64,000 nucleotides of DNA from Solenopsis invicta (taxonomy: Eukaryota > Arthropoda > Insecta > Hymenoptera > Formicidae). Both the position numbers and the translations under genes were made by a program. The DNA lies in contig NC_052672.1 in assembly GCF_016802725.1 (NCBI RefSeq), positions 15,882,710 through 15,946,709 on the forward strand, written 5' to 3'. The notes beneath the pieces were generated by a model, which made no database searches, was not told where the DNA came from, and worked only from the letters and a program-made list of their open reading frames with translations. Shown in pieces: positions 12,127 through 26,247 of the stretch; the stretch's first letter is position 1, and each line of letters opens with the position of its first letter.

Positions 12127-15100
12127 ACTAATAGAGTTCGCAGCTATTAAAGTAATAATGGTTAATTTAAATTAATTTTCATAAGATCAATTTTTTCTTT
12201 CAAATTCTTTTTTGAATATAAAATATTACGATTGTGACGTTGTCGTTCTTCTGTTAAACCATGTGTTTCGTCATGTCGTTAAAGTGTCGTAGCTGTAGGT
12301 TTTACGAGTTTAATAAAAATTAGAATGGTATCAACAGTAGTAGGACAAAAAGGAGCAATGCTGATGGTGGATGGCGGTCGTTGAGCGATGCATGCGACCA
12401 GAAAACGACCTGCGAGCGTACCTAAGCGCAACTACTGGCAATATATTACAAAGCCTCGTTACTTTTGTTTCGTTTTCTATCGTTAACGCGCGTATATGCA
12501 CATCCATACCAACGCGAGGACGCCCATTTAGAATAATGGTGTGCGAAAGGACAAATTTTCTCCCTTGAATCGTTACGAAAAAGAGCAACAACTTCGTAAT
12601 AAAGTGTAGAATAATGGTACGATTTCTTGGAGAGAACAATATTTCTAATGATTTTTTTTTCCAATTTGATATCTAATATAAAAAAATATCTATGTAAAAA
12701 TAAAAATTATTTATTGTTTATATAGTTTTTATAATATATCTACATATAATTAATACGAGTACAACTATAACGACTATTAAATATAAAGTTAATATAAATT
12801 TCTATAAAATATATTACACACTTTTTAATAATAATTTACATAATGTATAAAGGATCCTTTTTTTATAATGCGATAAGATCAATTATTTTTTAAATTTTGG
12901 AAAATTAAAAAAATTTTTAAATTTTTAAATTTAATATCTCCATGTTCAAGTATTGTACTGAATAATATTTACAATTTGTTAAGCAGCTAATAATATTTGA
13001 TAATGCCACAAATTTGTGCACGTGTCATGATTTTATCTGTGTTCTCGCGTGTTTTCAATAATCGATAATATCGACGGTAGAAAGTAGTTGAAGAGAAACG
13101 GGCGGAGGATGCGAATTACCTTATAAATCGTGCTATCCGGCGTTTAGAAAGGTGAATATTTCGTAGAGCAAACACCGATAAGGGACCACCCTCGTCCCTT
13201 AAATTTGCCGGAAACACTTTCCGATGGGCGAGGAGGGCGAGTATACAATTACTTTGCTACACGGAGAGCTCGCTTTTCTTTCTTAGGGACCAACCATCCG
13301 CTATTCTCGACGTGACCTATCTCTGTTCGTAATATCGTTACGGTTACTCATCATCCTTAATGCACGCTTGGCACACACCGTCGTGCGCGAGGTAACTATT
13401 CAGAGAAAGGATAGTCAAAGAACGCGTTCCTCAGCAGTTAATCGCCCCCGCGAATTACATTTCATAGGTTCAAAAGAATTTTATGGCTACTCTTGCCGAG
13501 AGGGTGCCGCGGGGAACGATAACGGTGAAACTTGGAGAGGATTCTTAAGCCAACTGCATCTTATATACTTCATACAGAGAGGTAGCTCGTTAAGCAATTT
13601 ATTTACATTAACTTCTGAATATCCGGAAATTTTATGGAAAATGTAGTCTTAAATAAATGTTTATCGCCTCGAAGTTTTACGACTTGGCACATCGATTTTA
13701 GATAAATTAAGAGAAAAGTTGAGGGAAATTTATTCGCCGCGAAAATGAATTTCTTGCCTGTAAAATCAACTATCGACTCTGTTTTATCTTCTAATTTTTG
13801 CATTGCTCGCGATACGAGAAGAATATTAACCATCCTCTTGAAGTAACAAATCCATATTATTTTTCTCTTTCTCCTATCTTTCTCTCTCTTACAATACTCT
13901 TTTCCACATAGTGGAAAGTAAAACATGCTCATCACACTGATGTTTTCGTATCGTTCTATGCATTGTATTAGCCGCTTCCATTTTTAAATTTCTAAGTAAT
14001 GTGCCAATTAGTTAAGCGTCACTTCATAGAGACAGAGCGACGTTTTTCTCCGCTAGATTCTTTCTAGACCGAATAAAAATCTTATTAGATGTTCAGAAAT
14101 ATATGTAATTGCACGCCTTACTTTCTTTCCAACATGCTTTTCCAATAAATCATTGTTTCAATACAAACTTGATTCTGCAAAATAGATTCCCGAAAATTGC
14201 TTGCAGTTCACCTATTTCACGTCAAAGTATCGTTCATCATCGCTCAAGTGATTTAAAATTTAATAATTCTCCGGGCTGACCGATAAACTGTCTACACGTC
14301 GCCGTCGATGCGATACGTGTCAAATTGCAAAAATGCAAGACAAACGTTCCATCGGTATACGTCCAGTAGCGCTCGTAACACACGGTCGTTATCGTTGCAG
14401 TTACGCGTACGATCCGCACGACATAACGACGGATTTTTACTACCGCACGTGCATCACTTATGTAATAACGCTATCGTTTATAAAAATTATCACTGCAACG
14501 TTTATGTAAGTTAGGTTAAACATTAGAATAAATCCCAGTTTTTTTTCAATTTATAATTAATTTATTGCGTTGAAAACTGCGTTCTACAGTAGAGTAAACG
14601 TAGTCGTAAATAGTTGTAATAGTTGTAAAGTGCTATAAGGGGCGGTTGTAAACTAACATTATCGGTTGTAAAATGTATTGTGAGAGATGGTTGAACTTTT
14701 TTCACAACAGCAATAGCGTAAATTGTAAGAACGAATTAATCAAAGTACTGTATTCACATATCCACGCAGTCATCACTCTTTTTGACAACGTATGAAAAAA
14801 TGAGCGTAAAGACAATTTTCAAACTATCTTAAGCTTTCCACTGTACTATACTTTGGTTATATTATAATATTTATAATATATTATATTATACAATACAAAA
14901 GTACAAACTTGCAAATCTAATCGGTTGTCATAATCAAATTACAATGTATCTTTACCAAGTTATATTAATCTCTCGTGCAACATTCATTATTACTACTACT
15001 TCCACAGCCCTACATTATTGTAGACCTTTAATATTACGGACTGCGCTCGCTGTCGTTGAAAGTGATCCGAGCGAAGCATGCGCGTTAATTAAGCATATAA

Positions 15101-16603
15101 TTCCACTGCTCGCTGCAAAATATATTAAAAAATAATAAATCAAAATCTTTTTAGGATTGTAATGATTAGCATCAGTTTATGGCAATAAAGCCTGTTCGTG
15201 AGTTCCAATTAAATCCAGAGATTATTATGTGTATCGTATACTCTCTCCCCGTCCCTCCGATCGTAAGGCACTCGCATATATCTTGCTTATCTTGCTGCAT
15301 CGAACTTGTGCACGCACATGCACGTGCATCGCTGCAACGTTGAAGCGTAGAAACCCCTCGCGTGTGCCGCGTGATCGGCGCGCGTGTGGAAAACACTGCG
15401 GTGCGAGAGAGGGTCTCGGCTTCCACGTATTCGCATTTGTAAGTTGAATAGCCGACACCGAGAGCGTTTACGTGCAGGTGCATCGCGGACGCTATCCGCG
15501 CGAGCGCGTAGGAACAAGACGGATCTATTTATGGAACTTACGGCCGGACTACTCCGGACTTAGTCTAGAAGTTGCGGCTTATTTAGCCAGGTTTATTTAC
15601 AGACTCGGCTAATCGTTCCCTGGAATTTTATCACTGCGACTAGTTCTTGAGCCAAGTCTTGCGGAAACGGGCTTTAAACATTTATGACGCAGGTGCACCT
15701 GATGAAGAGCGTACACAGGCGAGGGTGTATACAATCCCGCAACTCTTGTTTAGTTTGGAAACTCGACTATAATGCCGAGGCATAACGCTCGAGGCGGCAC
15801 GAATAAGAATTTGCTGTTTCAACGTCACTATGTTTTGCACCGCGGAGACAATTTCTGTCGCAAGTGTACAACGAAATTTCCTTTTAGAAATTACAAGAAA
15901 ATACCCTTAGTATTCTATTAAATTACCCTTTTACCTACAAATTGTGTATGATAATGATTATATTTGCCGACTTGATTGCGCGCTGACTGACAGCATACTG
16001 TCTTAGCCGTGTCACAGTCGATCGGTGTCTTATACCTCATTTGGCCGTGATATCCGTGTCGCCAGGATGTGTGCAGGTATGCATGACGCACGGACGTACA
16101 CATCTGGCAGGCCGATATATACGCGTATGCAAACCATACGCTGTATCGATACCCATATTCTGTCAACCACACGTACGCTACCACACGCGCAGCTGCAAAT
16201 GCATGTCTGCCAGCGATGATCCAATAGCGTTCGCTATTCATGAGAGCCTTATTAGCGGTAACGGACGTGCGTGCACGCATTAAGACATATTTGGCGAGTC
16301 ATTAGCAACGTCTGCGAGAGATCCGCGAATGGTATTGACATACGCGCTCCATATCGATTCGATACCCTTCGTTGCCGAAAGAATCCAAGTTCAAGCGTCC
16401 GTGTTGTCACGCACACGCGAAACGTTATTTAAAATGCGCAGTGAGAACGGCAGTCCTGTTAGCGAATGTTGGCAACGTTGACGTGTATATTCAAGATAGC
16501 TACAGACCATAATGTATTAAAACATGTTTGATCGATCTCTTTAATTCAGGAAAGTGATATTGACTCGTTGTGCCTTTGAGTAAAAATGTTGTATATAATT
16601 TGC
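12127..16603. other. Non-coding stretch
   Basis: AT-rich blocks (12640-13060, 14500-14960) alternate with mixed sequence and a CpG-rich patch (15250-15520) open on both strands. No frame carries a recognisable domain. Nothing repeat-like stands out by eye. Confidence 0.35.
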
Positions 16604-16631
16604 AGTTCTAAAGCAAAAATGCTTTAGAACT
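16604..16631. repeat. Perfect 12 bp stem hairpin, 4-base loop
   Basis: AGTTCTAAAGCA pairs exactly with TGCTTTAGAACT around AAAA. It lies in AT-rich sequence with no adjacent gene, so its role is unknown. Confidence 0.85.
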
Positions 16632-16805
16632 CGAAACTTTAATAAAGAGAATTATACTGCTATGAAAAATTATTTATTGTTTATGTCATTTTAATTTGTT
16701 AATTTCCATATATTTTATATAAAACTGTATATATTGTACAAAATGTTAAAAATATAAAAAAAAAATGAAAATATCTTCTTTTTATACACTTTAAGGTTTA
16801 TTGGA

Positions 16806-16835
16806 CAGAGATACATCATAGGTGCTGTATCTCTG
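16806..16835. repeat. Perfect 10 bp stem hairpin, 10-base loop
   Basis: CAGAGATACA pairs exactly with TGTATCTCTG. It is about 175 bases from the previous hairpin, and the two stems are unrelated in sequence. Confidence 0.8.
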
Positions 16836-19437
16836 ATCAGAATTTAATTTTTTTTCTAATGTTAAAAAAGTATGTCATACTTTAAAGAATATTTTAAAAT
16901 TGTATTTTTGTATTTTTAAACACACCGAAACTTGCGCAATAAATAATGATAAAATTGATCTCAACGGTAGCACTTTTTCTTATTGCATAATCAGATTTTA
17001 TAATAAGATATCTCATAATATATTAGACCGTTATATATCTCAAGTTATAATTTTTTTTATAGCATCCTCCACTACATCAATAATTCAATTTAATCCGATA
17101 TATAGAGAAAACGCGAAATTTTTGTCGCAAGCACGTGGTTGTCACTTCGACATGTAGATCGTGTCCGTGCGTGCTTCTTCAGAGATAGATACAGAGATTC
17201 ACCGCCGTATGTAACAGACATCGTGAACGTGCCGTAAGCCGGCCACGGCGTCCAGTGTGCACAGAACGCAGCTGCATCAATGCACGTACGCACATAGCGG
17301 CGGCGTGCTCTCTGCGTGCAGCTGGAGGCTGCTATCGCGGCGGCCCCATAAAGTTCGAATGGAATTGGAATACAGTGCCAGCCAATGTCACTCGTGTTAC
17401 TGTGGGTTCGTTGCCGTGGCGCGCGCTTCATTAAAGTACCTAACGCCAGACCGGGTTCGCGTTTCGTGGCGATATAATGTTACAGTAATGCCTACGCGAT
17501 GCGGAAATGTGATTTTGTAACGACGGGAAATTCCGCCGGGGCGAGCCGTGATTCATCGATTTCTGTTACCTGTCCTTTCGCAACCCTGCAAATTCGTCGT
17601 AAACGACTTTAACGAAGCCGATGAACGACACACAATGACATGAAAATTAAGAGAATATGTTATAACGTATGCGTTAACGCGCATACTGTTTTACCGGAAA
17701 TATTACAGAAAAATACGCTAAAAAAGTTTAAAAAATAAACCTGTGAGACTTATTTCATTTCGTAACAAGTTTTTCCGTATGTATCTTTGTGTGAGATGTA
17801 CCTTAAAAATATTGAAAAAATAGTTTAAAAGTGTAATTGCTGAGTTTCAATAAAAACGTACATCTGCCCATCAAATATTTACATAGAAATTGGCAAAAAT
17901 TTCACTCTTTTTATCTATATTTAAAAATAAATATATTTTATACTTGTGCGCTTGATCATATAACTTTGGATATATTGAATCTAAAAGATTATAAGAAACT
18001 CGTGTTACACAGTACACTTAATAAAGATTCGCATCGACAAACAAACGAGCTACATGCTCAATCTGTTTTTTTATCGTTTCCAGTCTTGTAGCACCCCTAT
18101 CGCGCTCGTTGTCGCTGTAACGCGCGGCGCTTTATCGCGAGTTGTTGTTAAATAATCACCGGAATGCTGCGAGACGATTGGGTCGTTATGCACTCGCATA
18201 CCTATTGCGGGGGGAAGCAATGCGCCGGCGAGCGTTGCAATTTGCAACGTGGCTGCAATTGAGGGCTCGATCCTAAGAAGACGAATGCTTGCAATGCAGT
18301 CAGGTCAGGGTAATCCTGATGCTACGATTGACCCACATTGATCATCCGCAGCGTCCTTGGTCAGGTCGGGATAACGAACAGGCTCCGGAATTCCACAGAG
18401 ACGCACATTAACAGTAGCAGCGTTCAGGAGTGTTCCGCTCAGAAGAGCGACACGTCGATATCGCAACGATTTATGATCCGTGACGGGTTGGGGAGTGGGG
18501 AAGAGATCGCGAAACGCGCCCGCTGAATGGGCACGTCGAATGTGTCGGGACGCGGCGATCGAGATTCGACGCCGATTCAGCGTTTTCGCGTCGCGGTTTC
18601 ATTTTGCATTCACGTGACGTCACGTAGGAACGCGCGATAGGTGTTTCAGTAACACTTTTCCGCGCGTGTTACGATATTTTCGTGGTAATAACGAATGTGA
18701 CAGTCTCATTAATCTTCCTATTAGCAACGTAACAGCAGCAACTTTATTTAATGGAGCAGGTTTTTCCTTCGCATTTTAATGCAAAATGTACCATTTTTAT
18801 TATCGTCGGTACTATAAAAAAAAAGTTTACGCGTAAAAATAATATACGAGATAATAAAATTATTTCTTCTTCAGATTAAAATATACGACCGTGAAAACTA
18901 CTTTGGAATGTAATTCGATTATATTTAACCAATAAAATCTCAACAGACGACTTCGCTCTTACATATTGTGTATTTTTAAACCTGGCTTCGGAATAGCATT
19001 CTCACGTCTCGCTTTCACGTGGCATTTTCTATTTTTTCTTCTCATTGTCGAATCATTACACGTAATGTTCGCTTAATTTCAATCTGGAACGAGCTTTAAT
19101 TAAGAGCATCGTGTCATTCATACGGAATTACAATTAAAAGAATGCAAGTAAAAAGAATGGCACGCTTGCAGAGGAATATGTAGGCGACCCAATGCCACGA
19201 GTTCTCACGAGTGGATCAGGGCCGTATACGAAGCATTACAATGAATTCTGATCAATGAAACAGGAACGTGTACGTGCCGCTTGATATGCACCAGCCAAGT
19301 ATACTCGTTTACACGATCTTGCGTGCTAACGATCGTGCCAGGGGTCTAGTGCCAAGAAGATGATCATCGGCGGAATATAAAGGTATCGTAACGCGCGAAT
19401 AAGCACAATGCCTGCAGCATATATACGTGATATATAG
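16836..19437. other. Non-coding stretch
   Basis: AT-rich at 16840-17110 and 17640-18060; mixed to CpG-rich at 17160-17640 and 18080-18680. A small palindrome (CGTTGCAA, T, TTGCAACG) sits at 18233-18249. I support no gene. Confidence 0.35.
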
Positions 19438-19609
19438 CTGCTTAATCTTATACATATATACATACGTATATAAGTATACATGTATCTGTAATATGCTTCT
19501 TAATCTTGTACATGCACATATAATGTATGTATAAGATTAAGAAACTATGCACTACGCAAGCATAAGATTAAGAAACTATGCTCTACAAGATAAGATTAAG
19601 AAACTATGC
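19438..19609. repeat. Cluster of three direct 20 bp repeats with inverted partners
   Basis: The 20-mer ATAAGATTAAGAAACTATGC occurs identically at 19531-19550, 19562-19581 and 19590-19609 (start-to-start 31 and 28 bases). Inverted relatives lie at 19440-19453 and 19495-19511. The segment 19441-19466 can pair with 19518-19541 to form an imperfect hairpin enclosing an AT-rich loop. No transposon ends are visible. Confidence 0.8.
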
Positions 19610-22600
19610 TTTATACAAGGTTACTAAACGAAACTAAGCAATTTCGCCGAATAATGAACAAATCATTAAAAATTATCCATAATATAATTAAAGGCTAGAT
19701 GAGATAAAACTCGTATTTAAAAAGCGTCAAATAAATTGTACGTTGTATAGAAAACTTGTTCAAAATAGAGTATAATTAGATGCAAATTGTGAGCACTGCA
19801 CTCAATTTTTAAAGCAATGTAAAATAATTTCAATAAAGGTAACGTGACTATGGCTACAGAAATAATCAAGATTGAAAAAGCGGATGGTTGGTTGGTCGTA
19901 TGTGCGATTTAAAGCGACAACAAATCTCATTAGGGACTCGCCATAGAAATAGTCGGAGAACGTGGATCGCAAATCTGCTTTATCGCTTCACGGGCGGCAG
20001 ATTAATCCTCGAGGGGTGGCATCGAGCGTCGGATATATCCAGCTCCGCGGAGGGTTTGAATAAAAAGGATTTATTTTTGCGCCGCCCGCCTGTATTCGAG
20101 CAGCGGCCACGTTTCTCTTCCTTTATAGTGACGTGCGCGCGCGGTACCAAAAAAAAATCCTTCTCCTTCTTCATATCCTTCTCTTTCACGAGCCATCTCT
20201 TGTATTTTTTTTTTTCATCCTCCTCCGTTGCGCTTGAGAATGCGCGGTTCCGTTCCGAAACAAATCCAACCAATTCGGGCGCAACCGCTTGGCGAAGAAA
20301 GAACTCGTTATCGAATCAGTTATTATAGTACGGGGATTCTTCTATCTATCTTTCCTCCGATAGTCACACATATACATGCACACATTGATACGTCGCGCGT
20401 ATGTGCACCATTCGTGAAATTCGTTTGGTAGCACATATCTTATATCCCACCTCGACTGCGCATTGCCCTTCGATCGCCGGAACGAAATCCAAGTTTCGAT
20501 CGAAAGCTCTTATCGGACCACGCATGTCTTCCTCTTCTTCGCTATCGCTTCCGTTCCCGCGAATCTTCTGCAGCTCTCTGTGAGTAAAGGATCATGTCCG
20601 AAATCCGACCAGATGTAATATATCCTTCATGTGTAAGAGGGCGAAAGTAGAGTCTTTGAGTTGTCTCGCAGAGGAATACAGATTACATGCATTTGTAAAA
20701 ATAAATGTTATCTTCCGTGAGTACAAACAGTGATCGTAATCGCTCATTCTTTTATGTTATCGCGACATTTTCAAAATTAAATCCTTCAACAACAATGCAA
20801 CATCTTCATATTTTTACAGATATAAATAACTTCAGAAACACGTCATCATATTTCTTGTATTACGCTGTCGCTTCATGGCAATAATTCTTTACTTCAGACT
20901 TTTTTTTGCATAACATACCAACTGGAAGAATAATCGAGAGGAGCAACTTTGTCATTGGTTTAATCAACTTTTTCGAATTACGATTTCCGATCGAGATGGC
21001 GAACCCGACAATCGAACCCGGCAAACGTTAATTTAACATCACGCTTTCAGGAAATCTGTTTTTGCGAACCCCGCACTTGGGTTAATTGCTAGACCGAGGA
21101 GCGTGGGGAGAATTAGTGGGTGCAGAGTGAACAGAAACGGAGGGTGAATGAAATGGCCATCAGAAGGCGGTAGGATGATATCCTTACGAACAGTGCGCGA
21201 TAGCGTTACGCGTATCAGCTACGTCGCGTGTTCTTCCCGCTTCCCTATGCATTTGGCTGACTGGGATTTAACTCCGAAGTTTGATAATAGCGTCCCATCA
21301 TAATAAATTGCCGCGTCTATTTCATACGAGATTTTCACATTAGCAGGAACGTTTATCAAGTTATTTTGACGTGATTATGATTAACGATGATTAATCGTTA
21401 CGGTTCTCACCTTGCTTCTTGCCTTTTGTCGCAAGGAATTGTTTTACGGGCTCATTTCCTGCCGTTAAGAGCATAGATAATGGCAAATCTCCAAGGTTTG
21501 CGCGCAGTCAAAGGATTATATAATTGCTTATTGAAGAAGTTGTTTAATACCATTGCACGAAAAATTCTGAAGGGTACAGAAAACACGAGTGTTTGATTAA
21601 ATTAATGAAAAGGTAAACTGAATATAATTACTAATGCAACGTATAATTTATAGCAATAAAACTCCGTAAATTGCATTACATATGTAATACAAAAACTTAC
21701 TGACTTAAAAAATAAATAACATATTGTGTATGTTTCACATAAAGTTTCAACAATTTGTACTGACTGTATTCGACACGGAGCAAGTAGTAAGACATATATA
21801 TTGATACACCGCGATAACAATTCAAAGTACATTTTGAGTTTATAGTCCGAGAATATCACGAGGGCGAGTCGACGCGGGGCGTGTAGCGTAATTATAGAGA
21901 CGCGGAGAAAGTGCGTTATCTGCTAACGAGCTAAAGTATGTAAAGCGTGCACGCACACCAGGCGTGTGCAGATTAGGTCAGGCCGATAAAACAAGTCCAT
22001 TGTCTCACGATCACAGAAAAGATACGCGTCCGAGGGCGCGTCGAGAGGGACCAACCGCACGCCTTGGTGCGAGTCTGCGTGGACATAGACGCCGATTGTT
22101 ATCGTCCTTGCAATTAATGATAATTACGCTGTCTTCGAAACGGCGCGATTCTGAAAGAGAGCGTGAGTGGAAACAATTTCGCGATATCTCGTCAGAAGCT
22201 ATTTACTATTATATAGTGTACTGTGTAACGTGAAGCTCGTGCAATTCCTGGAGGAAGCAAATGTTTGCGAAGGTAAATATGCGTGATAATCGTGTTGCAA
22301 CAGCCGCGAGCTAACTATACGCAAGGCGTTTACACGTGGTGATATTAGAGAAGAAGAAACTAACAGTTTTATTGTGCATTAGACAGTTTCATCAATGTTG
22401 AATCGTCGTCTTTGAACAATATAAATTTCAAAGCAGGTATCTCTCACTGTTTCAAGAGATACCTCGAATCTCATGTGAAGCTTTATGCAAATAATCGTAA
22501 TCTCGATAATGAGTAGTCTCAGTTGGCTTCGCATCAAAGAATGACTATTGAATCGTTCGTTTCTCAAAACGTGTCCCTATTCTGAATGTTTGATATGCTC

Positions 22601-24440
22601 TTAAGATTAAATAACGATAACGATTGCAAATACTGAACTGTCTTTATTGACCGATCAATTTGGCGTAATTGCGCTTACGTTCGCGGTAAGCAGCTTTTTC
22701 GATTAAGTCGTAAAAAATTGTACGTCTATCTAGCCATTAGCATTAACGATACACACTAACGGGTAGGATACGTACGATCGATCGATTATGTGCCTTCGCT
22801 ACGGAGATCGACGCCCCCGATATGCCCGGCGGCTTTTAACGAACTGTCGTTAGCCCTTATCGCGCGATCTCAAGTGCCGACCCGCAATCTCCTTTTATCG
22901 CGATGAAAATTCATTTAAACGACAGTCGCGATTACTCTGCGAGTCCACACCGCTATTGTCGAGTCGCTGACATAAGTCAATGCACCTTATTGATCTTAAG
23001 CCTGATTTAGATACAGCAATCTCTAATATATCTTCTTTTAACGATCCGCCAAGCGTGTTGAATGTTCACTTAACGGTGAACAACTAATTATTCTAATTTA
23101 AAAAGTGCGTTTTGCAATATAAATTTTGCAATATGTTATCTTTTATCGAGATAACATGAGTCCAATACTATTGGAATTTCTTATAGATAAAGAACAAAAT
23201 GTTTATGATTATATTTACAAGCACAATAACCACTCTAATATTAGTTAAAAACAAATAATTTTTTTGTCGTTATTTCGTAGAAGTGAGATATTTATACTAT
23301 GATTTTATTTGTTTGAGAAATTATAAGACCGTAGTGTCATCGTCCAATAAATCGCGACGATAAAAATGTGAATGTCTATAAAAGTGTTACGCGAAATCCT
23401 TACGACGAATCGAGGATTTCTTTCGCTGAAGATATTCAAGAAATTGGTGACATCATTTTATTTATTGGCGCGTCGCTAAAATACGAGAACGCGATAAAGA
23501 TTATATCTTCACGGTTGCTATTGTCCATCAATGCAATGTGGCATATATAATCTTTCAGATAAAGAAAAATCCTCATAGATTATTGCAAACTCGAATTGAA
23601 AAAGAAAAATGTAGTACATTAGCGCGATAAATTATATTTTAAATAATTATTTATTCAGGCTATATATTACACATTTTTGTCTTGATTTTTCTGTCAGAGT
23701 CGTTAATACTGTGAAATTTTGTGAACAGCAAAAGGAGATAAATTTTATTTCGTCTTCATTAAAAATTTGATTTCCATTTTCGTTATAAGGCTCTGAATAT
23801 CGCGTATCGGGATGTTTTATAGATTGTTATCTTATTTGACAGCTTCCGTTTCACCAAGTCTGCTTTCCTTCAAATCTGAGGCAAACAAAAACCTCATTAT
23901 GGAAGGGTGCAACGTAAACGAGTCGACCTTTTCAAGCCTTGTCTGGTTGAGCCTTTGGTTAACCATTCCGCGAATCCTTCCCATATATCCGTAGTCCTTA
24001 ACCGCTCTCTGCTTACCCATCTCGCTGAATTCGAAGGCAGGAAAAACGCGCCGGACGGAATTTCCCGGGCGCGATTCGACGTCCCTTTTATCGGGGCGAT
24101 AGAGTCAATCGGTCTCATTCAACGGATCCCTCTTTCTTGCCCGAGGGCGCGGGACGAGGAGAGAGGCGGGAGGGTACGGACAGAAAAAGATCGGGGAAGG
24201 GGGTGTCGGAAAGGGAGGATGAGGCGCAGGCCCGATGTCAGCGGATACCGAATTCACCCCTTCGCGCCCTGCGCGATCCTCGTTCTTGCATCCCTCCTCC
24301 CCCTTCCCTCCAGCAAATCGTACCTCCGGCCAATCTGAAATCACATTAAGTCCGTCTCGATGCGTCCAGTCAAAACTCCAATTTAAAAGTTCCTGCCAGA
24401 GACTCTTTTCTCCCCGTTCTCACTCCTTCCTTCTACTCGC
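19610..24440. other. Non-coding stretch
   Basis: Mixed composition. A frame at 19888-20328 (146 codons, plus) crosses a poly-T tract (about 20205-20217) and lacks any recognisable domain. A GC-rich purine/pyrimidine-biased block begins near 24000. No supported gene or element. Confidence 0.35.
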
Positions 24441-24473
24441 CACCACCACCACCACCACTACCACCACCACCGC
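24441..24473. repeat. (CAC)n trinucleotide repeat
   Basis: About 11 CAC/ACC units with one interruption. In one frame it gives a short poly-threonine run inside a frame that I do not consider coding. Confidence 0.9.
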
Positions 24474-24640
24474 CTTTGTCGTTCCCGATCTCTCTTCAGA
24501 CAGCCGGAATTAGAAATACCGAAAATAGTTCTTCATCGACCGCCGACTAATTCCACCGTGCTGCACGCACACGCACGTATACGAGGGTACAGCCCGCGGC
24601 CGCGTGTGCGTGCGTCTACCCTTTCCTTCAAATGCGTGTC

Positions 24641-24643
<3 letters not shown>

Positions 24644-24708
<65 letters not shown>
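24644..24708. repeat. (GT)n microsatellite
   Basis: About 60 bases of nearly pure GT. It produces a Cys-Val repeat in a 189-codon frame (24558-25127, plus), the longest in the window, which is therefore not credible as a gene. Confidence 0.97.
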
Positions 24709-25384
24709 GGCGCGTTGCGCGTTGCGATCGCGCGAGCGAGCTTTTACACAGTCGGATTAAGGGGCAGATCGAGCAAGTCTGCGATTGGCCGTTACGTCGC
24801 GGCCGCATTATTGGCGCATTCCATTCCATGACAGGTTGCTCTGGGGCGAGAGAGCTTCGAGAGGAAAGGGCTTCCCCTTCGACAGGCGTCCCCGCCGCCG
24901 CGCCGCATCGCGCGCCGTCGCCTGGGAGCTCGCCGGAACTTTTTCGACCAATTAATGAAATCGCCGCGCGGAACGCGTGGGTGGCGTTTGGACCGCGCCG
25001 TATTTTCTCTTCTGAGCGAGATTATAGCAGATTCCGTGACTTAACCCGCGGGATTGCCAGTCGATATTTCTACTCAACAGGGAAACGGCCAAAGAGAGAC
25101 AGACGCGACAATTGGCCGCGCGCTTAACTGATAAAACTCGCGTACACTTCGTTTGCAAAAGTTATTTCTGCTCCCGATGATCTCTCCGACCACAGATATC
25201 TCGCGGGGATGTAAAATTAAATCCTGTTTCAGGGAGAGACGCGCGGATCGATATTCGATTAGTCCTGGATCGGATAAGACTTTATAATTGGTTCACGCAC
25301 TCAACAGATGAAATTCACCTTCGTCCCCCGAAAGGTCTGGATCGCAATTATCACGTTAAATTTTTATATGCGTAAAACGTTGTT
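24709..25384. other. CpG-rich non-coding block
   Basis: GC- and CpG-rich, open in several frames. I see no domain, promoter or repeat. Confidence 0.35.
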
Positions 25385-25385
25385 G

Positions 25386-25417
<32 letters not shown>

Positions 25418-25430
25418 CATACATACAATA
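25385..25430. repeat. Compound (TA)n(TACA)n microsatellite
   Basis: About 28 bases of TA followed by four to five TACA units. Confidence 0.95.
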
Positions 25431-26210
25431 TATATTATACATATACGTGTACGTGTACATCTTCCCTTATTTAATTTTACACGTGTCACGTATGATCCGC
25501 CTTTCTAAAGATATTTACGTAGAAAAATGTAGAGACTGAACTTTTTCGTGCAAATATAAAGAGTGCAGTGTAACTATCTGACATGAAAGGTAATAATTAT
25601 ACCCTTGAATGATGAAGAAATTTTTATAAATTAGACGAAAATTAAGTAAAATAACGTATGTACATAATAATATAATAATAATATATTATTATCAAAATAA
25701 AGTACGTCATTGCTAGAAAGTCTGTTACGACTGACAATCCATTCACCGCAAGAAAGACCGAGAACGCATCAGTGAATACATCAGCGCATTCCTGCGCTCG
25801 TCAGTTCTTGCGTGAGTTTAACTGCCGCCGACAAGAAAGTAAAGGATCATTTCCCGACTCCCGGGAGGGCCAGGCAAGAAGCGAGCATCTTGTACGCGAG
25901 AATAAGGAATAGCCGCTCGAAATAGACGCGACGAGAAGCGCGGCGATAAATTAGAAAAGCGTCGTCCGCGCGGCACTAATGCTCGGTTAATCCCGCGGTG
26001 GCGGGAACACAGCCTCTCGAGACATTGGTGCGGAATATAAAATATGTAAGAAGTTTTCTCCTAGCCGGCGAAAAAAGAGGTGGAACAAAGAAAATACGCA
26101 GTCAAGTCGAAAGACATCGAAGAGTTCGGCGGGGTTCGGGCCTCGAGGATATCGGCGGCAGAACGTGCTGTGGAAGAGCAAAAGAAAGGGGAGAGAGAAG
26201 CTGGAAAGCA
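25431..26210. other. Non-coding stretch
   Basis: AT-rich at first, with a TAA-rich self-complementary patch near 25665-25695, then CpG-rich from about 25740. No supported gene. Confidence 0.35.
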
Positions 26211-26212
26211 AG

Positions 26213-26245
<33 letters not shown>

Positions 26246-26247
26246 AG
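26211..26247. repeat. (GA)n microsatellite in a purine-rich tract
   Basis: GA repeats with interruptions, within a longer purine-rich stretch (about 26170-26270) that keeps Glu/Lys/Arg-rich frames open. Confidence 0.9.

Noticed and set aside
17704..17781. Possible MITE ends (CAGAAAAATACG and TTTTTCCGTATG)
   Set aside because: Only the outermost few bases look inverted and the interior does not pair.
20990..21080. tRNA-like GGTTCGATT string on the minus strand
   Set aside because: The T-arm stem does not pair and no acceptor or anticodon stem can be drawn around it.
24558..25127. Longest open frame (189 codons, plus)
   Set aside because: It runs through a (GT)n array giving a Cys-Val repeat and then a CpG-rich block with few stops. 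No domain is present.
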